A stretch of 64,000 nucleotides of DNA from contig NZ_QKSB01000001.1 of assembly GCF_003234935.1 (NCBI RefSeq), positions 744,001 through 808,000 of the forward strand, given 5' to 3'. The notes under the pieces are model-generated. The model worked only from the letters and a program-made list of their open reading frames with translations, ran no database searches and was not told the DNA's origin. Source of the DNA: Putridiphycobacter roseus. Lineage in GTDB: Bacteria; Bacteroidota; Bacteroidia; Flavobacteriales_D; Crocinitomicaceae. Shown here in pieces: positions 9,601 through 17,237 of the stretch (position 1 is the stretch's first letter; every line of letters begins with the position of its first letter). The position numbers and the translations under genes are program-made.

Positions 9601-10291
9601 ATATTTGACTCGAAGAGATAAGCAATTGCAGTAAAATAAAAAATGAAATGAGGTAGCATGAAAAAGTAAGAATTTCGTAACCTACATGTGTTTGAGATTG
9701 CAAGGTTGGCTGAATAGAAAATAAAAAGGTTCCTTTTTTATTCGTGATATTATATTTACCCACTTGATTAGATAAGGTAGCGTTTAGGTTTTGGTCAATT
9801 TTACTGGAGAAACCATTGACCAAATCTTTATTTTCATAAGGAAATTCCTGCTTGATTAAAAAGACAGAACAAATAATAAAATTTGCCCGCTTCCTTTTTT
9901 TTAAAAAATACCAACCGTTTGGGAGGTGCAATATTTTAGTCTCTAAAAAATCGTTATCTACAAATAAAGGGAGTGCAACTCGATTATTTGTCCACACATA
10001 CAATTTATTGTCTTTATATATAAAGACATCATATTTTGTAGCTTCTGTGTGTTTTTTTGCATGGACAAAAAGATTTTCTTTTGCTTCTTTTAGACTAATT
10101 CGATCGACAAAATTATTAAATGATTCATTTAACTTAACTTCTTCCTCTTGTATTGTCCGCTCTAAAGCGACTACTTCATTTAAAGAAAAACGTTGTTCTA
10201 CCTTATAATTATATAAATAGTAGCCAGTCAGCCATAGTATCAAACCAAGTGATAATGTTAAAATAAATTTTAATTGATTTTTTTTTCTCAT
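6632..10291 (-). CDS. Giant membrane sensor histidine kinase, NtrY-like catalytic core
   Basis: The 1219-residue protein has one N-terminal TM helix (about 12-28), an exposed stretch, then a block of about 8 TM helices (about 210-460). A second exposed region follows, then two more TM helices (about 690 and 745), an extracytoplasmic sensor segment (about 770-915) and a last TM helix. HAMP lies at about 936-985. The kinase core has the H-box AHEIKNPLTP (phospho-acceptor His1009), N-box NNLIKNALQ, G1 DNGVGID and G2 TGTGLGLAMS, all intact. The H-box sequence, including KNPLTPMKLSIQ, resembles the NtrY family. No response regulator lies next to it, so its partner is encoded elsewhere. Six nt separate it from the antiporter, which hints at control of, or co-expression with, ion homeostasis. 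The signal sensed is unknown. Confidence 0.9.
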   Translation of the reverse strand: MRKKNQLKFILTLSLGLILWLTGYYLYNYKVEQRFSLNEVVALERTIQEEEVKLNESFNNFVDRISLKEAKENLFVHAKKHTEATKYDVFIYKDNKLYVWTNNRVALPLFVDNDFLETKILHLPNGWYFLKKRKRANFIICSVFLIKQEFPYENKDLVNGFSSKIDQNLNATLSNQVGKYNITNKKGTFLFSIQPTLQSQTHVGYEILTFSCYLISFFILLQLLISSSQILLIRKPTLLIIFPLAIILLRIFSIQNSWFASMDKFEMFNPELFASSRLIPSLGDLIINVFIFYFLVIFLQKRTRNWFANGNKKLKLALFVIPLALMSFYVAFQINHIIYALVYDSKINFDLEHLFDLNIYSLISIGLIGFCFYTYFKFIQYLAGQLKKLNFALNIIAICWFLCSAAFCVFDQIQFEHSLLTSMWPVILSGMLLWFEFRNTKYKFVHIISLLAFVSFYAAYILEDYSNHKEREVRQIYAEKIAEDEDPIAEYEYDQIEKEIRRDKFLEAYLVNDFEETKFTDDIEASYFNNLRQKYDLSYHLFNANKEKRSKPGAIPTVGYEKLDFIVDHSSLASSINPHIYFIKTNVDKLSYLVNYPILQDKDTLGYLVIEFRSKKLPKEIGLPSVLLENDGFSNAELKNYSIAKYVDELLVNNIGDYDYPFVPNLWRLSPNRFSTLDGYSHYVYTHTPDRITVISKKKSTIISAFTTFSYLLIFYGFILLMINLYKYLNNNKITFRNLSLNFKFQSVLVGLILLTLVSFGVGAGTYVVQQYYLNSQVLIKEKAGSVETELEHKFSAEDDITFDKPYLEYLLKKFSRVFVTDINLFDLNGSLLASSQPKIYSRGLISKKMNSTAYYAFDIEKRSEFIHQEKIGELEFLSAYRPFVNAKGELLAYLNIQYISKQDELENQISGFLLAIINIMVLMLAISTLIAIVVSNRLTSPLKYIQSSLKGMQLGAKNKPIYYRGNDEIGDLVKEYNRKVNELENYAEQLAKSERESAWREMAKQVAHEIKNPLTPMKLSIQHMKRSIQVADEASEEKLKRVTTSLIEQIDALTKIANEFSNFAKMPKANEESVNLAEILQSVNAVFADGNKAYQLYFKNELDHAPIIWADKNLTLRVFNNLIKNALQAIPSDKEGRVIILLSEVKEEYLVTIIDNGVGIDETAKAKMFIPYFTTKSTGTGLGLAMSKQIIENMNGKIWFESELGVGTRFFVSFSKKK

Positions 10292-10316
10292 TCGATTTCT
10301 TAGCGAGCCTGCCTTA

Positions 10317-10324
10317 CAAATATA
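10317..10324 (-). promoter_or_regulatory. -7 promoter box of the kinase-antiporter operon
   Basis: Read on the minus strand the box is TATATTTG, a perfect TAnnTTTG match, ending 25 nt before the ATG at 10291. A TTG lies further upstream at 24-nt spacing, longer than usual. Confidence 0.55.
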
Positions 10325-10391
10325 AAACTATGTTTGTTTTAACAGTCACAATAATCGTGCTAGTTTATCTGAGTACGAAAGTTTTTAAACT

Positions 10392-10427
10392 AAAAAAGGA
10401 GGCGTGTAAATGCATACACAACCTCCT
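10392..10427 (-). terminator. recA transcription terminator
   Basis: Read on the minus strand, AGGAGG...CCTCCT closes a stem that resumes with GTGTA/TACAC around a small loop, followed directly by a T-run (complement of 10392-10397). A second imperfect hairpin (10458-10489) lies between it and the recA stop, so the recA 3' UTR is structured. Confidence 0.8.
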
Positions 10428-10494
10428 CCTTATTGCTTCGGCATGAAGTAAATCTTTAACCGAATGTTGCTGGCACATTGCCAACGGTTATATT

Positions 10495-11532
10495 TTATTT
10501 AGCTGGAACTGGTTCTTCCTTTTCCGCTTTTGGATTCAATGCTTCGATTATCTTCCCTTCTAATTCATCACTTAATTCAGGGTTATCACCGATTAATAAT
10601 TTCACAGCATCTCTACCTTGTCCTAATTTTGTATCGCCGTAACTGAACCAAGAACCTGCTTTTTTCACAATGCCCATTTCAACAGCAAGATCTAATATTT
10701 CACCTGTTTTTGAAATTCCTTTACCGTACATGATGTCGAATTCAGCTTTTCGGAAAGGAGGCGCTACTTTATTTTTCACCACTTTCACCTTTGTTCTATT
10801 ACCCATTACTTCATCACCTTCTTTAATTTGACTAGAACGACGGATATCGATACGAATAGAAGAGTAGAATTTTAATGCATTACCACCTGATGTTGTTTCA
10901 GGATTCCCGAACATTACACCAATTTTCTCTCTCAACTGGTTAATAAATATGCAAGTTGTGTTTGCCTTGTTGATAGAAGAGGTTAATTTTCTCAATGCTT
11001 TAGACATTAAACGTGCCTGTAATCCCATTTGAGAATCACCCATTTCACCTTCAATCTCTGCTTTTGGTGTCAATGCTGCAACAGAATCGACAACAATAAT
11101 ATCAATAGCACCTGAACGGATTAAATTATCGGCAATTTCTAATGCTTGCTCACCATTGTCTGGTTGAGAAATTAATAAATTCTCCACATCAACACCTAAA
11201 CTTTTTGCATAAAATTGATCAAAAGCATGCTCTGCATCAATAAAGGCTGCAATTCCACCTGCTTTTTGTGCTTCGGCAATCGCGTGAATGGCTAAGGTTG
11301 TTTTACCTGAAGATTCTGGTCCGTATATTTCAACGATCCTTCCCTTAGGATAACCTTTTACACCCAATGCTAAATCGAGGGTTAAAGAACCTGATGAAAT
11401 CACATCTAAATCTTCAATCGCCGCATCACCTAATTTCATTACGGTTCCTTTACCGTATGATTTTTCTAATTTATCTAACGTTAATTGTAACGCTTTTAAT
11501 TTTTCTTTGTTTACTTCTTTTACTTCTGCCAT
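10495..11532 (-). CDS. recA: Recombinase RecA
   Basis: The 345-residue protein is the expected length for RecA, which forms ATP-dependent filaments on single-stranded DNA and drives homologous pairing and strand exchange. Walker A is GPESSGKT at 71-78 and Walker B IIVVD at 145-149. The MAW-like and L2 region ([20 protein letters not shown], about 202-221) and the KxGSWFSYG-type C-terminal segment are present. The tail is acidic and ends in a charged Glu/Lys/Pro stretch. It appears to be a single-gene transcript: its own promoter and palindrome lie in the 78-nt gap after bcp, and a strong terminator follows. If RecA here also triggers self-cleavage of a repressor, the palindrome at 11567-11589 would be the natural operator. 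Confidence 0.98.
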   Translation of the reverse strand: MAEVKEVNKEKLKALQLTLDKLEKSYGKGTVMKLGDAAIEDLDVISSGSLTLDLALGVKGYPKGRIVEIYGPESSGKTTLAIHAIAEAQKAGGIAAFIDAEHAFDQFYAKSLGVDVENLLISQPDNGEQALEIADNLIRSGAIDIIVVDSVAALTPKAEIEGEMGDSQMGLQARLMSKALRKLTSSINKANTTCIFINQLREKIGVMFGNPETTSGGNALKFYSSIRIDIRRSSQIKEGDEVMGNRTKVKVVKNKVAPPFRKAEFDIMYGKGISKTGEILDLAVEMGIVKKAGSWFSYGDTKLGQGRDAVKLLIGDNPELSDELEGKIIEALNPKAEKEEPVPAK

Positions 11533-11551
11533 AATGTTTATTTTAATACTA

Positions 11552-11589
11552 CAAAGAAACCCGAGTAGTACGTAATCTATTTACGTACT
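11552..11589 (-). promoter_or_regulatory. recA promoter with a perfect 9-5-9 palindrome (candidate operator)
   Basis: On the minus strand the -7 box is TTTCTTTG (11559-11552), one mismatch from TAnnTTTG and 19 nt before the ATG. The perfect inverted repeat AGTACGTAA-N5-TTACGTACT (11567-11589) covers the spacer and -33 region, where a bound repressor would block transcription. There is no T-run after it, so it does not look like a bcp terminator. Confidence 0.6.
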
Positions 11590-11610
11590 TAAAAAAGTTT
11601 CCTTTTTTAT

Positions 11611-12078
11611 TTATTTTTCTGCTAAAACTGCTAAAATTTGTGCTGCGTGGTCCTTGGTTTTAACTTTAGGTATTACTGCTTCAATTACCCCTTCACCATC
11701 AATTACAAAAGTGGTGCGGTGAATGCCATCATACTCTTTACCCATGAATTTTTTTGGTCCCCAAATGCCGTAATCATTAATGACTTTTTTATCGGTATCG
11801 GCAATCAACCTAAAAGGTAACTCATGCTTGTCAATAAATTTTAAATGTTTTTTTTCGTCGTCTGCACTCACACCCACGACTTCAAATCCTGCCTTTTTTA
11901 AGTCAGCATAATTGTCTCGTAAATTACAAGATTGGGTGGTGCAGCCCGGTGTTAAATCTTTAGGGTAAAAATATAAAACCAATCTTTTCCCTTTAAAATC
12001 TTCCAAGGCAATACTTGCCCCGTTTTGGTCCACCCCCTTAAAATTTGGTGCTTTGTCTCCTACTGTTAAATTTGTCAT
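11611..12078 (-). CDS. bcp: Thioredoxin-dependent thiol peroxidase (BCP/PrxQ type)
   Basis: The 155-residue protein reduces hydrogen peroxide and organic hydroperoxides in the cytoplasm with electrons from thioredoxin. The family motif TPGCTTQSCNLRD carries the peroxidatic Cys46 and a likely resolving Cys51, the 4-residue spacing typical of atypical 2-Cys BCP. The N-terminal VGDKAPNF and the later FRLIADTDKKV and YGIWGPKKFMGKEY segments are standard for the family, and the length is normal. A consensus -7 box lies 26 nt upstream. It sits between recA and a divergently transcribed nuclease gene; the proximity to recA may only reflect shared stress themes. Confidence 0.97.
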   Translation of the reverse strand: MTNLTVGDKAPNFKGVDQNGASIALEDFKGKRLVLYFYPKDLTPGCTTQSCNLRDNYADLKKAGFEVVGVSADDEKKHLKFIDKHELPFRLIADTDKKVINDYGIWGPKKFMGKEYDGIHRTTFVIDGEGVIEAVIPKVKTKDHAAQILAVLAEK

Positions 12079-12104
12079 GCCGAATAATTAATCAATTGTT
12101 GACA

Positions 12105-12112
12105 CAAAAATA
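12105..12112 (-). promoter_or_regulatory. -7 promoter box of bcp
   Basis: TATTTTTG on the minus strand matches TAnnTTTG exactly and ends 26 nt before the bcp ATG. No clear -33 element was found. The divergent gene at 12228 has a weaker box (TATCTTTA, 12210-12217). Confidence 0.5.
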
Positions 12113-12227
12113 GTCAAAGATTTTTATTTTTGATTAATTTCTAGGAATTATTTTTAAAAAAATTTTAATAATTCTGGTATTAAACATACCTATTCCCTTA
12201 TTTATCACTTATCTTTAACCTTCTATT

Positions 12228-15026
12228 ATGAAAAGCTTTTTAGAAGAAACTACCCTCGATATTTACCAAAGACATGCTCAAGAAATTGATCAAATAGCTA
12301 TTATTATACCTAATAAAAGGGCTGCAGTTTACATTCAACAGTATTTATCTAAGCAAATTAAGCAACCTTTTTTTGCACCCAAAATAATTACCATTAACGA
12401 ATGGGTGGATGCGGAAACGAGTGAAAGAATATTGAATCAAACTGAATTGCTTTTCGTTTTTTACAATGTTTATGTCAACTACGAAAAAGCGAAATCAGAA
12501 TCTTTTGATGAGTTTTTAAAATGGGCGACCATTATATTAAATGATTTTGATGAAATAGACCGATATAGAATTGCCCCTCACGAAATTTTTAGAGACTTAC
12601 AAAACATCAAGGAAATTGACGAATGGAGTTTTGATACGGAAGAGTTGCACAGTGGCCAGATTGATTTCATGAATTTATGGGATAAACTACCAAAGTATTA
12701 CCAGCACTTGAGTGAGCAATTGAAAGAAATGAACGCTACTTATCAAGGAAAAGCTTATCAGCAGTTTGCTCAAAAGTGTGAATTGATTAAGCCTACCTCT
12801 TTCAAACATTACTACTTTATTGGTTTTAACGCCTTTTCACAATCGGAACAAGACATCATTTCTGCATTAAAAAAGCAGGAAGTCGGTACAATATATTTTG
12901 ATGTCGACCAACATTATGTCAACAATAAGGAGCACGAAGCAGGGCATTTTTACCGTAAGTTAAGGCCAATTTTTGCCGATAAAATACCCGTACCTAATCA
13001 CATTAATGGAACTGCGAAAACTATTGAAATTGTTGAAACAGCACAACAAGTAGCCCAAGCGAAATATGCTGGACATATACTCAAAGACTTGACCCCGGAA
13101 GAGATTAATAAAACGGCCATAGTCTTGGCGGACGAATCATTACTTATTCCCTTGAGTCGATCCTTGCCCGCTACCATTGAAAAAGCCAACATAACAATGG
13201 GGTATCCGTTAAAATACTCTCACCTAAAAAGTTTGGTCGATATGATTTTTGACCTACAACAAAACGCTTTAAAATTCGGTAATAAAAACCTATACCACAA
13301 AACTATATTACAGTTTTTAGACCATGGTTATATTCAACAATTAATTGGAGATAGAAAAGCCATTGAAGTCTTTAAAAAGGAGATTATTCTCAAAAATAAA
13401 ATTACCATTACCCCGCAAGAACTCTTAAAGAATTTACCGGCGTTAGCCAATGTAATCCCTATATTCAACATTTGGGAGAAACAAGCCGAAGATGGTATAC
13501 AGGCAATGAAAACATTGATTCAAGCCCTGTATGAAAACTTTAAAAAGCAAGACGATTCCAAATCCATTTCTCTTGAAATTTTATACCACTTTTCCATTGG
13601 AATGCAAAAATTTGAAGCCATTTTCGATACTTATCCTCAAACACTTTCTTTAAAATCCTTTAAAAAATTGACCTATCAGTTTTGGCAAAATGAATCCCTT
13701 TCTTTTTTGGGAAACCCGACCAACGGACTGCAAGTAATGGGTATTTTAGAAACCCGTACCCTGGATTTTGAAAACTTGATTGTATTGGGTCTAAATGAAG
13801 GTAACTTGCCCAAAAACAACTTTAGCAATTCCTTGTTAATGCGCGAACTAAAACTACACCATCACTTACCTGTTGAAGAAGACCGGGACGCCATTTTTGC
13901 CCACCACTTTTACAGATTATTACACCGTGCAAAAAAGGTATTTTTGAGCTACAATTCAAATGGTGAAGGCTTTGCCAGTGGAGAAAAAAGTAGATTTATC
14001 ACCCAATTAGAAAATGAGTTAGATCCTACTATTGGTCATCAATTGAATAAACATACTTTTTCAGGATCGGACAAGGCAACAAATACTGCTGAAACAGTTT
14101 ACAAGCTAACACCAACAGTAGAAGCCAAATTGGACGCCTTATTTGAACGGGGCTTATCGCCTTCTGCCCTCAACACTTTTTTAAAATGTCCGCTTGATTT
14201 TTATTACACTTATATATTAAATTTAAGGGAAGAAAATGATGTAGAAGAATCCATTGAATCTTCTACTTTTGGTACCATGATTCACGAGGTTTTGGAACGT
14301 ATTTTTAGTCCGTTTTTAAAAGAAAAAAGGGCAATTACTATTCCCATTTTAAGCCAAGAAAAAAAACAGTTAAAAGTTTATCTAAAAGAAGAATACTTAA
14401 AAGTTTTTCAGCCCAAAGATTTTGAATTTGGACAAAATAAACTGTCTTACGAAGTCTCGATTAAATTTTTAGAAGACTTTATTGACTTACAAATAAAAGA
14501 ATTAAAAAAAGTTGACTTTCCTATATTTGTCAAACATTTAGAAGAAGACATTGAAACTACTTTTGAATGGGAGATCAATGGCAAACAGAAAAAAGTAAAA
14601 ATAAAGGGACAAGCCGATAGGATAGATCAATTAGGAAGTATTTATAGGATTATTGATTATAAGAGTGGTAAATGTGATTCCGAAAAGGTAAAACTCAATA
14701 AAAAAGTAGAACAAGACGGCTTTCAATCTGTTTTTGAAGACAAGGAAAACAAAAAAGCTTATGCCATTCAATTATTGATGTATGCCTCTATGTTTAAAGG
14801 TATGTTTCCGGAACACAAACCATTTACTGCAGGAATCATTTCTATGATTAACTTAAAGGATTGGGTACAAAATGTAGGTACTCAAGAGGATGAGAATTAT
14901 ATTTCGGATACCCTATTAGAAAAATTCCAAGAAGAGCTCAAAGAAACCGTTAAACTAATGTACAGTCAAGGATTTGAATACAAGCACAACCCCAAAGCAA
15001 AATACTGTGATTACTGTGGGAATTAA
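12228..15026 (+). CDS. AddB/RecB-like PD-(D/E)XK nuclease family protein
   Basis: The 932-residue protein has an N-terminal degenerate UvrD-like helicase body: PNKRAAVYIQQYL near 28-40 sits where Walker A would be but lacks GKT. It ends in a RecB-family nuclease. Nuclease motifs are GTMIHEVLE (His686), an ADRID strand and IIDYKSGK (Asp810, Lys812), then the AIQLLMYA helix. Cys654 (FLKCPLDFYY) and the terminal CxxC (Cys927, Cys930) match three of the four cysteines that hold the 4Fe-4S cluster in AddB. The fourth, expected about six residues later, is absent because the protein ends at CGN. The family takes part in end resection for recombination repair with an AddA-type helicase, which is not in the window. 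Confidence 0.85.
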   Translation: MKSFLEETTLDIYQRHAQEIDQIAIIIPNKRAAVYIQQYLSKQIKQPFFAPKIITINEWVDAETSERILNQTELLFVFYNVYVNYEKAKSESFDEFLKWATIILNDFDEIDRYRIAPHEIFRDLQNIKEIDEWSFDTEELHSGQIDFMNLWDKLPKYYQHLSEQLKEMNATYQGKAYQQFAQKCELIKPTSFKHYYFIGFNAFSQSEQDIISALKKQEVGTIYFDVDQHYVNNKEHEAGHFYRKLRPIFADKIPVPNHINGTAKTIEIVETAQQVAQAKYAGHILKDLTPEEINKTAIVLADESLLIPLSRSLPATIEKANITMGYPLKYSHLKSLVDMIFDLQQNALKFGNKNLYHKTILQFLDHGYIQQLIGDRKAIEVFKKEIILKNKITITPQELLKNLPALANVIPIFNIWEKQAEDGIQAMKTLIQALYENFKKQDDSKSISLEILYHFSIGMQKFEAIFDTYPQTLSLKSFKKLTYQFWQNESLSFLGNPTNGLQVMGILETRTLDFENLIVLGLNEGNLPKNNFSNSLLMRELKLHHHLPVEEDRDAIFAHHFYRLLHRAKKVFLSYNSNGEGFASGEKSRFITQLENELDPTIGHQLNKHTFSGSDKATNTAETVYKLTPTVEAKLDALFERGLSPSALNTFLKCPLDFYYTYILNLREENDVEESIESSTFGTMIHEVLERIFSPFLKEKRAITIPILSQEKKQLKVYLKEEYLKVFQPKDFEFGQNKLSYEVSIKFLEDFIDLQIKELKKVDFPIFVKHLEEDIETTFEWEINGKQKKVKIKGQADRIDQLGSIYRIIDYKSGKCDSEKVKLNKKVEQDGFQSVFEDKENKKAYAIQLLMYASMFKGMFPEHKPFTAGIISMINLKDWVQNVGTQEDENYISDTLLEKFQEELKETVKLMYSQGFEYKHNPKAKYCDYCGN

Positions 15027-15084
15027 TACTTTCCAGTAAATTGAATCTGAAATAGCATTTAGCTATAAAAAACTCAATAAAACT

Positions 15085-15120
15085 AACCATTTCACTAATA
15101 AAATAATTAGTGGAATGGTT
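15085..15120. terminator. Hairpin between convergent nuclease and lepA genes
   Basis: A 15-bp stem with one T-G pair (AACCATTTCACTAAT / ATTAGTGGAATGGTT) and a 6-nt loop sits between the two stops. There is no strong T-run on either side, so termination efficiency is uncertain. Confidence 0.5.
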
Positions 15121-15148
15121 AACAAGTTACAATACTCCTTAAAGTGAA

Positions 15149-16942
15149 TTAATCCAGTTTCAATACAGCTAAAAATGCTTCTTGCGGAATTTCAACATTA
15201 CCTACTTGACGCATTCTTTTCTTTCCTTTCTTTTGTTTTTCTAACAACTTACGCTTACGTGAAATATCACCACCATAACACTTAGCTGTTACATCTTTAC
15301 GTAATGCTTTAATTGTTTCACGGGCAATAACTTTTGCGCCAATTGCTGCTTGGATCGGAATTTCAAATTGTTGACGGGGAATTAACTCCTTTAATTTCAA
15401 ACAAATTTTCTTTCCTAATTCATAAGCATTCGAACGGTGAACCAAAGCAGACAATGCATCTACAGGATCTCCATTCAATAGTAAATCTAATTTAATCAAA
15501 TCCGACTGTTGGTATCCAATTGGATGGTAATCAAAAGAAGCATATCCTCTTGAACAAGACTTTAATTTATCATAAAAATCAAATACAATCTCTCCCAAAG
15601 GCATTTCAAAAGTTAATTCTACTCTATTTTGAGTTAAATAGACTTGATTCTTCAAGTTTCCTCTTTTTTCAATACATAAACTCATTACTTGTCCGATATA
15701 TTCCGACTTGGTAATAATTTGTGCATTAATAAATGGTTCTTCAATATAATCTACTTTAGATGGATCAGGTAATTCAGAAGGATTATTAACTATTTTGGGT
15801 TCATTTTCTTTTGGTAAATAAGCTTTATACGACACATTGGGAACCGTAGTGATTACCGTCATATCAAATTCCCGCTCCAAGCGTTCTTGAATAATTTCCA
15901 TGTGTAACATACCAAGGAATCCACAACGGAAACCGAAGCCTAAAGCCATAGAAGACTCTGGTTCAAAAACCAAGGAAGCATCATTCAACTGTAATTTTTC
16001 CAAAGAAGCCCTTAATTCTTCGTATTCATCAGTATCCACAGGATATAATCCAGCAAAAACCATTGGTTTTACATCCTCAAAACCCTGTACCACATCTAAA
16101 CATGGATTGGCTGTAGTAGTAATGGTATCCCCCACTTTAACTTCATTGGCTTTTTTAATTCCAGAAATAATATACCCAACATCCCCTGTCAAAACTTCCT
16201 TTCGCGGCTCCATGGTCATTCTTAAAATTCCAATTTCATCCGCGTAATATTCTTTTTTTGTATTCACGAATTTAACGCGATCACCTTTTTTAATTTTCCC
16301 ATTTAAAACACGGTAATAAGCTATAATTCCTCTAAACGAGTTAAACACAGAATCGAAAATCATAGCTTGTAAAGGTGCATCTGGATTTCCTTTTGGTGGT
16401 TCAATACGCTCTACAATTGCATTTAAAATGGCTTGCACACCAAGTCCAGTCTTTCCACTTGCAGGAATTACATCTTCCGGTCGACAACCGATTAATTCCA
16501 CAATTTGATCCGTTACTTCTTCAGGTTGCGCACCTGGTAAATCCATTTTATTTAAAATTGGAATGATCTCCAAATCATTTTCTAAAGCTAAATATAAGTT
16601 AGAGATTGTTTGCGCTTCAATTCCTTGCGCAGCATCTACTATTAATAAAGCACCTTCACATGCAGCAATAGAACGAGAAACTTCATAGGAAAAATCCACA
16701 TGTCCTGGTGTGTCAATTAAATTTAAAACATATTTTTCACCATCAGAATGCGTATAATCCATTTGAATGGCATGCGATTTTATGGTAATCCCTCGCTCAC
16801 GCTCAATATCCATATCATCCAATGCTTGATTTTTCATGTCACGATCTGCTATGGTATTGGTTGTTTGTAACAATCTATCTGCTAAAGTTGACTTTCCATG
16901 GTCAATATGTGCTATGATACAAAAGTTTCTAATATGCTTCAT
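15149..16942 (-). CDS. lepA: Elongation factor 4 (LepA), ribosome back-translocase GTPase
   Basis: LepA is a cytoplasmic GTPase that acts on stalled or wrongly translocated ribosomes. From the ATG at 16942 the product is 597 residues, the usual LepA length. G1 is [10 protein letters not shown]2 lies at RERGIT, G3 is DTPGHVDF and G4 is NKMDLPGA. The EF-G-like domains and the LepA-specific C-terminal domain follow ([17 protein letters not shown] near the end). An upstream in-frame ATG at 16978 would add 12 residues absent from homologues. It also lies upstream of the promoter box at 16947-16954, which argues for 16942. The box ends 4 nt before the ATG, so the mRNA is probably leaderless. Confidence 0.97.
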   Translation of the reverse strand: MKHIRNFCIIAHIDHGKSTLADRLLQTTNTIADRDMKNQALDDMDIERERGITIKSHAIQMDYTHSDGEKYVLNLIDTPGHVDFSYEVSRSIAACEGALLIVDAAQGIEAQTISNLYLALENDLEIIPILNKMDLPGAQPEEVTDQIVELIGCRPEDVIPASGKTGLGVQAILNAIVERIEPPKGNPDAPLQAMIFDSVFNSFRGIIAYYRVLNGKIKKGDRVKFVNTKKEYYADEIGILRMTMEPRKEVLTGDVGYIISGIKKANEVKVGDTITTTANPCLDVVQGFEDVKPMVFAGLYPVDTDEYEELRASLEKLQLNDASLVFEPESSMALGFGFRCGFLGMLHMEIIQERLEREFDMTVITTVPNVSYKAYLPKENEPKIVNNPSELPDPSKVDYIEEPFINAQIITKSEYIGQVMSLCIEKRGNLKNQVYLTQNRVELTFEMPLGEIVFDFYDKLKSCSRGYASFDYHPIGYQQSDLIKLDLLLNGDPVDALSALVHRSNAYELGKKICLKLKELIPRQQFEIPIQAAIGAKVIARETIKALRKDVTAKCYGGDISRKRKLLEKQKKGKKRMRQVGNVEIPQEAFLAVLKLD

Positions 16943-16946
16943 GGTG

Positions 16947-16954
16947 CAAAAATA
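16947..16954 (-). promoter_or_regulatory. -7 promoter box of lepA, 4 nt from the start codon
   Basis: On the minus strand the order is TATTTTTG, CACC, ATG. A perfect TAnnTTTG box this close would start transcription at or next to the A of the ATG. No TTG was found at the usual -33 distance. Confidence 0.55.
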
Positions 16955-17079
16955 AGCTATTTTTAGAATTATGAGCATGGTTTAAAAAAAATAGAAAAAA
17001 CTAGTATTATTGGATTTTTAAATAAAGCGATACAATTCATAAAAAAACCTAAAGTGAAAGTAAGCTTTCAGAATTTGAG

Positions 17080-17087
17080 TAAATTTG
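17080..17087 (+). promoter_or_regulatory. Possible promoter of a small RNA between lepA and galE
   Basis: TAAATTTG matches TAnnTTTG exactly. A TSS about 5 nt later would lie about 30 nt before the terminator hairpin at 17124. No TTG at -33 was found, so this is weak by itself. Confidence 0.3.
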
Positions 17088-17092
17088 ACTAA

Positions 17093-17156
17093 TTGAATTA
17101 TTATAATTCATGGATTTTGGGTTAAGGTCGGTATAGCAATATGCCGACCTTTTTTT
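17093..17156 (+). ncRNA. Candidate small RNA ending in a strong intrinsic terminator
   Basis: A 12-bp stem (17124-17135 with 17140-17151, AAGGTCGGTATA / TATGCCGACCTT) closes on a GCAA tetraloop and runs into seven Ts. It points in the plus direction, but no plus-strand gene precedes it: lepA upstream is divergent and galE has its own promoter 35 nt downstream. The simplest reading is a short independent transcript of about 60 nt from the box at 17080. The only reading frame inside is 8 codons (17110-17136), too short to support. Premature termination of a longer galE leader is the alternative. Confidence 0.35.
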
Positions 17157-17190
17157 ATCTGGTTAAAAACCAATAAATGACACCGAAACA

Positions 17191-17221
17191 TTGGTATTAA
17201 ACTCTAAAAGATTTACTTTTG
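17191..17221 (+). promoter_or_regulatory. galE promoter (TTG and -7 box)
   Basis: TTG at 17191-17193, a 20-nt spacer, then TACTTTTG at 17214-17221. Both elements match the Bacteroidota sigma factor consensus. The box ends 16 nt before the galE ATG. Confidence 0.7.
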
Positions 17222-17237
17222 TTCAAATTGAAAAAGA

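Noticed and set aside
11567..11589. The recA upstream palindrome as a bcp terminator
   Set aside because: No T-run follows it in the direction of bcp transcription, and it overlaps the recA promoter spacer, which fits an operator better.
17110..17136. 8-codon frame MDFGLRSV before the lepA-galE terminator as a leader peptide
   Set aside because: Too short to support, no ribosome-binding context, and it does not carry codon runs expected of an attenuator peptide.
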